A DNA stretch of 55,382 nucleotides from Bacteroidales bacterium (GTDB lineage Bacteria; Bacteroidota; Bacteroidia; Bacteroidales; UBA1715), in contig JAGCOW010000095.1 in assembly GCA_017642535.1 (NCBI GenBank), positions 1 to 55,382 of the forward strand, in the 5' to 3' direction. This document shows positions 1 to 6,606 of this stretch, in pieces. The notes beneath the pieces are model-generated. The model saw nothing but the letters and a program-made list of their open reading frames with translations, ran no database searches and was not told the DNA's origin. The position numbers were made by a program, and so were the translations under genes. Position 1 is the stretch's first letter. The number at the start of each line of letters is the position of its first letter.

Positions 1-21
1 GTTTTACATAAAGGTATTACA

Positions 22-1398
22 ATGTTAGATTCGTATTCTCATTTTTTCTTCGTCGGCATTGCAGGCACGGGCATGAGCGCCATTGCTCAATATCTTAACG
101 GCATTGGCAAAAAAGTTTCTGGTTCTGACCGTTTGTTTGGTCAGGAACAGAAAATCCTTTCGGAATCGCAGTTCGAAGCGTTGGGAATGCATTGCTATTT
201 CCAAGACGGACGCGGAATTACGCCTGATGTTGACGTTGTAGTGGTTTCCACGGCTATCGAAGAAACAAATGTAGAATATCAAAAGGCGTTGCAGCTGAAT
301 ATTCCTATAATGAAGCGTTCGCAGCTCTTGGCTGAAATTTCCAATAGTGTGCGGACTATCGCCGTAGGCGGAACGTCGGGAAAATCCACTACCACCGCAA
401 TGATTTTCCATATTTTGGAACAATGCGGGAAATCACCGTCGCTCATCACAGGAGCGGGGTTGAGCGTGTTGCAGGAAAAAGGATTGCCTGGCAATGCGTG
501 GGTTGGCAAAAGCAATTTATTGGTGATAGAATCCGACGAATCAGACGGTTCAATAGTAAATTACAAGCCAGAAATTTCGTTGTTGCTCAATATTGACCGT
601 GACCACAAGGAATTCAACGAGTTGGAACAATTGTTTTCAACCTTTCGTGACAATACCAAAGCGTATTTTATTGCAAATCAAGACTATCCACTTACAAAAA
701 AGTTGTCACAAACGAACAACTATAATTTTGGAACGGTGGAATCGGCGGCAGTTCGAGGGACAGATTTTAAGCAAGAAGGATTTTCAATTTCGTTCAAGGT
801 AAATGGTGTTCCTTGTACAATTCCAGCAATAGGTAAACACAATATGGAGAATGCGTTGGCTGCCATTGCTTCAACAAATGCTTTAGGTATTTCTATAGAG
901 GAAAGCACCAAGGCGTTGGCAACATTCCGTGGCATTTATCGACGTGCACAGTTGGTAGGGAAAACGAAAGACAATTGCTACGTGATTGACGACTTTGCAC
1001 ACAATCCTGCCGAAGTCGCCGCTGTCATAAAAGCTTGTCAGCACATTGCTCCACGGGTGATTGCATGGTTCCAACCACATGGATTCGGACCTATGCGATT
1101 CATGCACAACGAGTTAACCACAATGGTTGGCGATGCGCTTCGCGAGAACGACATTTTCTTGATTGCCGATATTTATTACGCTGGCGGCACCGTTGACCGA
1201 AATATTTCGTCAACAATTGTGAGTGACGCGATGATAGCAAACGGCAAAAAAGCGGAATATGTGAAAGACAAAGATTTTTCTTTGAAACGTATCAAGGAAC
1301 TTTGCCAACCAAACGATGTAATTATCGTAATGGGAGCGAGAGACCCACATTTGGACGAATTTGCGAAAGAAGTGCTTAACGCTATAAGCAAAAAATGA
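22..1398 (+). CDS. Mur ligase family protein, MurC/Mpl-like
   Basis: An ATP-dependent amide ligase of the Mur family, cytoplasmic, 458 aa. The N-terminal Rossmann-like domain starts with a glycine-rich loop (G12-IAGTG-M18). The ATP P-loop reads GGTSGKSTTT (residues 116-125), with Ser where most family members have Thr. The central domain has ESDESDGS (170-177), GKHNMEN (271-277) and, in the C-terminal domain, DDFAHNP (323-329). MurC joins L-Ala to UDP-MurNAc; Mpl re-attaches a recycled tripeptide. The DDFAH motif is closer to Mpl, but the following FQPHGFGP differs from what I recall for both, so I do not assign a substrate. The convergent neighbour is diaminopimelate dehydrogenase, which fits peptidoglycan precursor or recycling metabolism. 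The start is the ATG at 22; the promoter lies off the window. The shared terminator begins inside the stop codon. Confidence 0.85.
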   Translation: MLDSYSHFFFVGIAGTGMSAIAQYLNGIGKKVSGSDRLFGQEQKILSESQFEALGMHCYFQDGRGITPDVDVVVVSTAIEETNVEYQKALQLNIPIMKRSQLLAEISNSVRTIAVGGTSGKSTTTAMIFHILEQCGKSPSLITGAGLSVLQEKGLPGNAWVGKSNLLVIESDESDGSIVNYKPEISLLLNIDRDHKEFNELEQLFSTFRDNTKAYFIANQDYPLTKKLSQTNNYNFGTVESAAVRGTDFKQEGFSISFKVNGVPCTIPAIGKHNMENALAAIASTNALGISIEESTKALATFRGIYRRAQLVGKTKDNCYVIDDFAHNPAEVAAVIKACQHIAPRVIAWFQPHGFGPMRFMHNELTTMVGDALRENDIFLIADIYYAGGTVDRNISSTIVSDAMIANGKKAEYVKDKDFSLKRIKELCQPNDVIIVMGARDPHLDEFAKEVLNAISKK

Positions 1399-1426
1399 AG
1401 GCGATGAAAATTCATCGCCTTCATTT
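1393..1426. terminator. Bidirectional intrinsic terminator
   Basis: A perfect 16-bp inverted repeat (AAATGAAGGCGATGAA and its complement) is separated by only AA, so the real loop is a few bases larger. It overlaps the stop codon of the Mur ligase gene and sits 22 bp from the stop of ddh on the other strand. The A-tract on one side and T-tract on the other let it serve both convergent genes. Confidence 0.8.
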
Positions 1427-1448
1427 GAAATTTTATATGTTTCAAAGA

Positions 1449-2342
1449 CTAAACTAACGCTTTAATTAACTGTTCCTTATCTCCTGGCAATAAATCCATT
1501 ACAGGAACTTCTGGCATTGTGTAAGCTCCAGGATTTTGTTTGAACGTTGCACGAGCTACACCAACCAAGATTTGTGCAGTTAAAGCAGGATTGTTAATCG
1601 TCATTTCAAATTTGAAACGTTGATTTTGTGTTTTTCCAGAAACACCTTTACGTTCCAACAATACACCATGTCCCATATCGCGACAATTGTCAACGCTATC
1701 AACAGGAATTACGTGTAATTCGTCGTGAGCAAAATAATCATCGGCTTTCAACTCATCATATACTTGTTGTGCAGTAAAACCGTCTTCCAACTCAACATAA
1801 ACCAAACGACTATGGATGCCTGCACCTTGTGGCATTGTCATCGACAAAGCATTTTTCACTCCCTTTTTAGAACGTGCCACAACCGAGTGACCCATACTCA
1901 TACCCGGTCCAAAATTTGTCCATGTCAAACCTTTGGGAGCAGCTGCCTGCAACAATGTTCTCACAACAGAATCGCTTCCCGGATCCCATCCTGCCGAAAT
2001 AATAGCAACGGTATTGTTTGCCTTGGCAACAACACCAAGCGATTCATGCAAGTTCCAAATATCACCATGAATATCGAAACTGTCAACAGTGTTGATTCCC
2101 ATTGCAAGATACTTCTTTGCATTCTCCTCAACGCTACGAGTCGGAGTTGCCAAAATAGCAACATCAACGTTACCCAACTCCTTTATGTCGGTTACAACTT
2201 TATATGGCGTCAACTCCAAAGGCATTTCGCCAGAAACCGAACGTCGAACAACTCCCGCTATCTCAAAATCGGGAGCAACTTCTAATGCTTCTAATACGTA
2301 CTTTCCTATGTTTCCGTATCCTACAATTGCTACTCTTTTCAT
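1449..2342 (-). CDS. ddh: meso-Diaminopimelate D-dehydrogenase
   Basis: NADPH-dependent enzyme that interconverts meso-diaminopimelate and L-2-amino-6-oxopimelate (tetrahydrodipicolinate), giving a one-step route to the DAP used in peptidoglycan and lysine synthesis. The protein is 297 aa, slightly shorter than the Corynebacterium enzyme. The N-terminus has the dinucleotide-binding GYGNIGK (residues 8-14). A long alpha/beta domain follows with SAGWDPG, GPGMSMGHS and RDMGHG segments that I associate with this family. It starts at ATG 2342, and a TAATTTTG -7 element lies 21 bp upstream. It is transcribed alone, convergent with the Mur ligase gene. Confidence 0.93.
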   Translation of the reverse strand: MKRVAIVGYGNIGKYVLEALEVAPDFEIAGVVRRSVSGEMPLELTPYKVVTDIKELGNVDVAILATPTRSVEENAKKYLAMGINTVDSFDIHGDIWNLHESLGVVAKANNTVAIISAGWDPGSDSVVRTLLQAAAPKGLTWTNFGPGMSMGHSVVARSKKGVKNALSMTMPQGAGIHSRLVYVELEDGFTAQQVYDELKADDYFAHDELHVIPVDSVDNCRDMGHGVLLERKGVSGKTQNQRFKFEMTINNPALTAQILVGVARATFKQNPGAYTMPEVPVMDLLPGDKEQLIKALV

Positions 2343-2362
2343 ATTTCATATTTTTTATACCA

Positions 2363-2370
2363 CAAAATTA
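2363..2370 (-). promoter_or_regulatory. Bacteroidetes-type -7 element for ddh
   Basis: On the minus strand the bases read TAATTTTG, matching the TAnnTTTG consensus recognised by the primary sigma factor in Bacteroidetes. It lies 21 bp before the ddh start. I see no clear -33 TTTG at ideal spacing. Confidence 0.5.
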
Positions 2371-2511
2371 GAAAGTTCTGCAATACATTATATCGCAAAA
2401 AGCTGTTTTTTCTAAAAAAATGAAACTTTTTCTTTCCGTTTGTTAAACTTTTGTAACTGAATCCCGCAAAAACATTCTCGCAAATTTCGTAAAAAAGAAG
2501 AAAAACAACAG

Positions 2512-3564
2512 TTACTTGCTCAGCGTCTTATTGATTGCATCACTCAAATCTGGTCCGCGAAGACCTTTGGCAACGATTTTTCCTTCTTTGTCAATCAGAA
2601 TGGTAAACGGAATGGAAGCAACATTGAACATAGTGCTATACACTTTCTTGTCATCACGGACATTCGGCCACGGCATCTTTTCTTGTTCCAAAGCACGTTT
2701 CCAAGCCATAACATCATTATCGACCGATACTGAATAAATTTCAAATCCTGCTTGATGATACGCGTCATACATACTCTTAAAATTCGGAATTTCCATACGA
2801 CACGGACGACACCAACTTGCCCAGAAATCAACAAGCACAACTTTACCACGCAACGATTCAAGACTGATTTGCGTGCCATTTACGTCAGACAATACAATGT
2901 TCGTTATTTCAGACCCTTCGCGTAACACCATTGTTTTTTGCAAACTTTCGTGAAAATCTATCACAAAGGCGTTGCCAGGATAAACCGACATCAACGCAGT
3001 GTCAACCATTTGATATACTTCGGAATATTTTTCAAGCGGCAAAACGGAAAGAACTCCCAAGTTGCTCAGCATATACGGATTTTGACGAATGGATTTTTCA
3101 ATCGCATGCTGTTTCGCCTTTTCTATAGAATCGCTCTTGTACTCAAAAATCTTCCTTTGATTCTCTATCTCAGTCTGATACGAAGTAATGGTACGAATAT
3201 TTTTCAAGAACGCCTCGGTTTGCATCGAACCTTTCACTGATGTTGTCTGACTCATTGAATTTGCCTCTGCCGAAATCGTCACATTATCACCCGATGATAA
3301 GAACAACGGTGCTTTATCATTAGGTGTAAGATACAACTCGCAATAATTCGTCGATATTTCGGTGTATTTGAAACTAAATTCACCTTTTTTTGAAATTGCT
3401 GATTTCAAAATAATGGGATTTTGCGGCGAAGAATTGATTTGTAACGTGATTGAATCATTGTCAGTTGCCTGATATTTTATAAGTTTGCCTGTGATTTTTA
3501 CTTCTTGGGCAAAAATGCTTTGTGCAATGAGCAACAAAAGTGAAAATGTGATAATTCGTTTCAT
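2512..3564 (-). CDS. Secreted TlpA/ResA-like thioredoxin protein with DUF4369-type N-terminus
   Basis: A periplasmic or outer-envelope thiol-disulfide protein, 350 aa from the chosen start. It opens with a signal peptide (MKRIITFSLLLLIAQSIFAQ), then a beta-rich region of the kind called DUF4369 in Bacteroidales (about residues 20-110), a helical linker, and a C-terminal thioredoxin fold. The active site is FWASWCRPC with cysteines at 252 and 255, and the cis-proline loop is IPFT (Pro319). Such proteins reduce or maturate disulfides in exported proteins; the substrate is not deducible. An in-frame start 13 codons upstream exists, but it would put residues before the signal peptide, so the ATG at 3564 is preferred. 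It is divergent from birA with only 16 bp between the starts. Confidence 0.88.
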   Translation of the reverse strand: MKRIITFSLLLLIAQSIFAQEVKITGKLIKYQATDNDSITLQINSSPQNPIILKSAISKKGEFSFKYTEISTNYCELYLTPNDKAPLFLSSGDNVTISAEANSMSQTTSVKGSMQTEAFLKNIRTITSYQTEIENQRKIFEYKSDSIEKAKQHAIEKSIRQNPYMLSNLGVLSVLPLEKYSEVYQMVDTALMSVYPGNAFVIDFHESLQKTMVLREGSEITNIVLSDVNGTQISLESLRGKVVLVDFWASWCRPCRMEIPNFKSMYDAYHQAGFEIYSVSVDNDVMAWKRALEQEKMPWPNVRDDKKVYSTMFNVASIPFTILIDKEGKIVAKGLRGPDLSDAINKTLSK

Positions 3565-3580
3565 ATAGAAAAATTTTGCG

Positions 3581-4318
3581 GTGGAAAGATACAACAATAT
3601 CATTGAATTAAAAGAAATTTCTTCGACAAACGATTATGCCCTTGAATTGGCACGAACGAAGATTGTGCCGGAATTTACCGTGATTCGTGCTGATTTTCAG
3701 ACAAAAGGGCGAGGGCAAATTGGCAATCATTGGGTTGCCGACAGCGGGAAAAATCTTTTGTTTTCGGTGATTTTGCATCCAACGCATATTTCAGCAAACA
3801 ATCAATTCATTCTATCGCAATGTGTTTCGTTGGCACTGTTTCGAACCGTGTCGCTGTTTTGCGACGACGTTGCCATAAAGTGGCCGAACGACTTGTATGT
3901 CGGTGACAAAAAAATTGCCGGCATTTTAATTGAAAATCTTTTAAACGGAAAACAAATCGCGTCATCGATTATTGGCATTGGTTTGAACGTGAATCAGGAA
4001 GAATTTGTGGGAGCGGTCAATCCCGTTTCCTTCAAAAATATTCTTCATAAAGAATTAAATATCAACGAGTTATTACTTTTATTTCTAAAAGAACTTGATT
4101 CACTGTATTCGCAAATTCCCCAGAACAACAAAGCCATTCAAGACGAATATCTCAATCATTTATATTTGAAAGCCCAGCAAGCCACCTTCAAGGACAAAGA
4201 CGGCAAATTTATAGGAACAATCACGTCGGTGGCAAACGATGGAAAGCTGCATATAATTGACTCTACAGGCCGAGAACGGACATATTATTTCAAAGAAGTA
4301 GAATATTTAATCCTGTAG
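3581..4318 (+). CDS. birA: Biotin--[acetyl-CoA carboxylase] ligase
   Basis: Biotin protein ligase: activates biotin with ATP and transfers it to the carrier lysine of biotin-dependent carboxylases. The catalytic motif TKGRGQIGNHW (41-51) is the GRGRxGRxW signature, and KWPND and KIAGIL follow as expected. At 245 aa it lacks the N-terminal winged helix of E. coli BirA, so it is a group I enzyme with no DNA-binding role. The start is a GTG at 3581: the reading frame upstream hits a TAG 13-15 bases earlier with no ATG, and the conserved STND region begins at residue 15, so no later start is acceptable. The promoter must lie within or very near the divergently transcribed thioredoxin gene. Confidence 0.93.
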   Translation: MERYNNIIELKEISSTNDYALELARTKIVPEFTVIRADFQTKGRGQIGNHWVADSGKNLLFSVILHPTHISANNQFILSQCVSLALFRTVSLFCDDVAIKWPNDLYVGDKKIAGILIENLLNGKQIASSIIGIGLNVNQEEFVGAVNPVSFKNILHKELNINELLLLFLKELDSLYSQIPQNNKAIQDEYLNHLYLKAQQATFKDKDGKFIGTITSVANDGKLHIIDSTGRERTYYFKEVEYLIL

Positions 4319-4422
4319 ATGGTGTGCCGCGGTCTTGTTTTTATAAACGCAATTCAAGCGCTGCCACAACGTGACAGCCCTGCATCGTTCCCCGCCACAC
4401 ATTTCCATCCGAAATTTTTCCC

Positions 4423-4444
4423 TCTTAATTCCTAATTTTTAATT
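4423..4444 (+). repeat. AT-rich intergenic repeat, copy 1
   Basis: The bases CTTAATTCCTAATTTTTAAT and two following T residues closely resemble a longer version at 22599-22626. Both sit between genes. The 205-bp gap holding this copy (4319-4523) otherwise shows no gene or strong hairpin. Confidence 0.4.
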
Positions 4445-4523
4445 AAAAAATCCTATTTTTACCTAACCTATTAACGAAACATGATTAGTAACAATTTTAA
4501 AGGTAAGGCCGTAAAAATAGAAT

Positions 4524-4820
4524 ATGAAAAATATTGAATCCCAACAGCTTGCACCACAGATTGGTGAAGTTATTCTCTACAATCCCGATGACACAATCCG
4601 TTTGGAAGTTCGTATGAACGACGAAACCGTGGGGCTGTTTTTCGATATTTCTTCACGTCGACAGATTGATATATCAAAAATAAATGCTAATTTTGTGGCA
4701 CAAAACAATAAGCCGATATGCCATGCAAATACATCGATTAGCATATTATTGGTTAGACACTTGGGTGCTTGCCAATGTAATTCAAGTAGCAACGCAAGAT
4801 TTTTGCCAACGCTATCTTAA
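4524..4820 (+). pseudogene. Decayed RhuM-like N-terminal fragment
   Basis: The first ~35 residues (GEVILYNPDDTIRLEVRMND and then ETV) match the opening of RhuM/virulence-type proteins, in which ETVWLTQAQMAELF and a helix-turn-helix normally follow. Here the frame goes from ETV straight to GLFFDISSRRQIDI, as if about eight codons containing the WLTQAQ motif had been deleted. The remainder resembles nothing and is read through the start of the next gene in another frame. The open frame is 98 codons against roughly 300 for intact relatives. I infer a remnant of a gene that once preceded the four-helix protein. RhuM recognition is from memory of the family and not from alignment. Confidence 0.5.
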
Positions 4821-5463
4821 TCAGAAAAATGATCCTTGTGGTCGTCAGTATGACCAAATGACGCAAGCTGCACGCTCTGTGCCTGCTAACATTGCAGAAG
4901 GAAGTTCTCGCCATTCAACGTCAAAAGAAACAGAAATGAAACTTACCGATGTTGCAAGAGCGAGTTTGGCGGAACTTGCAAACGATTATGTCAATTGGTT
5001 TTTAAAACAGGGGCAGGTTCCGTGGTCAATAAAATCGGAAGGGCATAAAAAAGTGACTGCAATTCAGTTAGATAAACCGACCTACAAAGAAGACGTTCAG
5101 TATCTTAGCTGTATTCATATTTTGAATCAAAAACATAAGTTTGACGAGTGGCTTTGTTCTAACAATTCTTTGACAGAGGCAAATTGTCTATTGGTACTCT
5201 GCAATCGCCTCATAATGATGTTGCGGAAACAAATTTCAAATCAACTTTCTTCTTTTCGTGAAGAAGGAGGATTTACCGAAGGATTGACAGCCGAAAGACT
5301 TGCCTATCGTACGGAAAAAAGTATTAACGCAGATGCGCCCTTGTGTCCCAAATGTGGCAAACCTATGATTAAGCGTGTCGCAAAAAAAGGTGTCAACTCA
5401 GGAAAAGAATTTTGGAGTTGTTCAACGTATCCCAATTGTAATGGGACAAAGAAAATAGAATGA
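4723..5463 (+). CDS. Four-helix bundle suffix-domain protein with topoisomerase-type zinc ribbon
   Basis: A 246-aa protein in two parts. Residues ~1-165 form the four-helix bundle related to 23S rRNA intervening-sequence proteins, with the signature DQMTQAARSVPANIAEGSSR followed by KETEMKLTDVARASL. Residues ~205-246 are a C4 zinc ribbon (CPKCGKPM ... FWSCSTYPNCNGTK) like those at the C-terminus of DNA topoisomerase I. The combination matches the family I know as four helix bundle suffix domain proteins, whose function is unproven; the bundle fold is shared with accessory proteins of diversity-generating retroelements. ATG 4723 is chosen because homologous sequence begins just after it; ATG 4684 is also possible. 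The gene overlaps the decayed RhuM-like frame. No reverse transcriptase is nearby. Confidence 0.72.
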   Translation: MQIHRLAYYWLDTWVLANVIQVATQDFCQRYLNQKNDPCGRQYDQMTQAARSVPANIAEGSSRHSTSKETEMKLTDVARASLAELANDYVNWFLKQGQVPWSIKSEGHKKVTAIQLDKPTYKEDVQYLSCIHILNQKHKFDEWLCSNNSLTEANCLLVLCNRLIMMLRKQISNQLSSFREEGGFTEGLTAERLAYRTEKSINADAPLCPKCGKPMIKRVAKKGVNSGKEFWSCSTYPNCNGTKKIE

Positions 5464-5530
5464 AAATCCTAACCGATATAAAAACCATCGAAATTCGAGA
5501 GAGATAAAACCGCAAATCCAAGAAAAACTA

Positions 5531-5561
5531 TTGACAACCGCCGTGGAATGTTGTATATTTG
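5531..5561 (+). promoter_or_regulatory. Promoter of the small RNA
   Basis: A TATATTTG -7 element lies at 5554-5561, an exact match to TAnnTTTG. A TTGAC at 5531-5535 takes the -33 position, with 20 bp between the TTG and the -7 box, the normal spacing in Bacteroidetes. Transcription should begin near 5567. No protein-coding gene follows on this strand for a kilobase. Confidence 0.7.
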
Positions 5562-5566
5562 CATCG

Positions 5567-5690
5567 TCCTAGGTGAAAAATGAAGACGAAAGTTTAGAAA
5601 CACGTGGACTGAAGCCGTTAAGTCGGAAGAACTTTTAGCTACGGCGGGAAAGTTCAAAAAAAGAGAATCACTGATTCTCTTTTTTTATTT
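5567..5690 (+). ncRNA. Candidate structured small RNA, about 120 nt
   Basis: A strong promoter is followed by no credible open frame, then by a stacked hairpin and an intrinsic terminator. The hairpin pairs GGACT (5606-5610) with AGTTC (5651-5655), GCCGT (5614-5618) with ACGGC (5641-5645), and AAGT (5620-5623) with ACTT (5631-5634), capped by CGGAAGA. Internal loops GAA/GGGAA and T/TTAGCT separate the stems. A long, interrupted hairpin of this size could be a 6S-like RNA or one of the conserved Bacteroidetes sRNAs, but I do not recognise it and give no name. The terminator overlaps the 3' end of the convergent nuclease-like gene. Confidence 0.62.
5656..5690. terminator. Bidirectional intrinsic terminator of the small RNA
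   Basis: AGAGAATCA (5662-5670) and TGATTCTCT (5672-5680) are perfect complements, flanked by seven A residues on the left and a run of T on the right. It can end the small RNA on the plus strand and the convergent gene on the minus strand, whose stop codon (5685-5687) lies in the T tract. Confidence 0.85.
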
Positions 5691-6368
5691 TTTGCGATTA
5701 AATTCTTTGAAGATAATTTTAGAATAATCTTTTGATGTTATTAAATAACGGTCAATTTGAATAAGAATCGAACCTTTGAAGATTAATAGTTCTCGCAAAG
5801 AAGGATTTTGTATAAACGTTGCTTTTATGTTTTCTGCAAGTCGTTTTAATTTAGAATAATTTGTAAGATTAATGACAACTCTGTTTGCCTGCTTTGCTCC
5901 TTCACTTAATCTGACGGATAATGCACTACCTCCAGAAGAAGTTTTCCCTTCTACATAATACAAACAATTTCGTCTGCGGATAATAAAATCAGCACTTTTC
6001 GTTGCCTTGGGATTCGAAAGAAGAAACACATCGTAGCCGTTCATTACAAACTTTTGTGCAATTTGCAGATTATTAGGAGTTTCGCCTGTTTTCAGTATCT
6101 CATCATATTGGTTTGTGTATAAGGTGTAAATCTTATTTTCTGCCAAGGATAACCGTTTCAACTCGGAAAAAGTTGGTTGAGCAACTATCCATTTCAAAAC
6201 ATCAACTTTCTCACGGTTAGTGGTAAACGAATAATAATCTTTCAATGCGTTGGTAATCGTAGTACCTTGATAGACAATAGGTTTCTCATACTCGACTGCG
6301 GGTTCGCAAACGAGTACAATTACATCTTCCGTACGTTCTGGGTACGGTGTTGGTTCTTTCTCAATCAT
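5685..6368 (-). CDS. Lone PD-(D/E)XK-like nuclease-fold protein, related to CdiA-type toxin domains (tentative)
   Basis: A 227-aa protein with no signal peptide or membrane segment. Residues ~105-170 carry the suggestive core: GYDVFLLSNP, then SADFII with Asp127, then YVEGKTSSGGSA with Glu140 and Lys142, then AKQANRVVINLTN. A D...ExK arrangement after a strand, followed by a helix with KQANRVVI, resembles the restriction-like fold of some contact-dependent inhibition toxin C-termini and phage-head-linked nucleases. This is pattern recognition, not alignment. No immunity-like gene adjoins it. ATG 6368 is preferred over starts up to 13 codons upstream because a TATCTTTG -7 element sits at 6376-6383, which would make those upstream starts untranscribed. 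Its 3' end overlaps the terminator of the convergent small RNA. Confidence 0.55.
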   Translation of the reverse strand: MIEKEPTPYPERTEDVIVLVCEPAVEYEKPIVYQGTTITNALKDYYSFTTNREKVDVLKWIVAQPTFSELKRLSLAENKIYTLYTNQYDEILKTGETPNNLQIAQKFVMNGYDVFLLSNPKATKSADFIIRRRNCLYYVEGKTSSGGSALSVRLSEGAKQANRVVINLTNYSKLKRLAENIKATFIQNPSLRELLIFKGSILIQIDRYLITSKDYSKIIFKEFNRKK

Positions 6369-6375
6369 GATGCGG

Positions 6376-6383
6376 CAAAGATA
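6376..6383 (-). promoter_or_regulatory. -7 element for the nuclease-like gene
   Basis: The minus strand reads TATCTTTG, a TAnnTTTG match only 8 bp from the ATG at 6368. Transcription would start within a few bases of the start codon, giving an almost leaderless mRNA. This decides the start codon. Confidence 0.5.
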
Positions 6384-6606
6384 GGAAATAATGCACATTT
6401 TTAACATCTAATTAAACAGATTTCTCCCTTCTGTAGATTACAAACCTCAAATCGGACCTATGTTTTGTTGTAGTAGATGGCAAAACCGTAGGCGTTTCGG
6501 TGCGGTAATCTTGCTTTTTAATTTTTGGAACAAAATTTGATAGCATCGTACAATAATTTTATTTGAAAAAAGTTTTACGAAATGTTTAACTTAAATGTAA
6601 GGTAGT

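Noticed and set aside
5469..5657. A 62-codon minus-strand open frame opposite the small RNA
   Set aside because: No promoter precedes it on that strand and it ends just before the promoter of the RNA; the structure is better explained as RNA.
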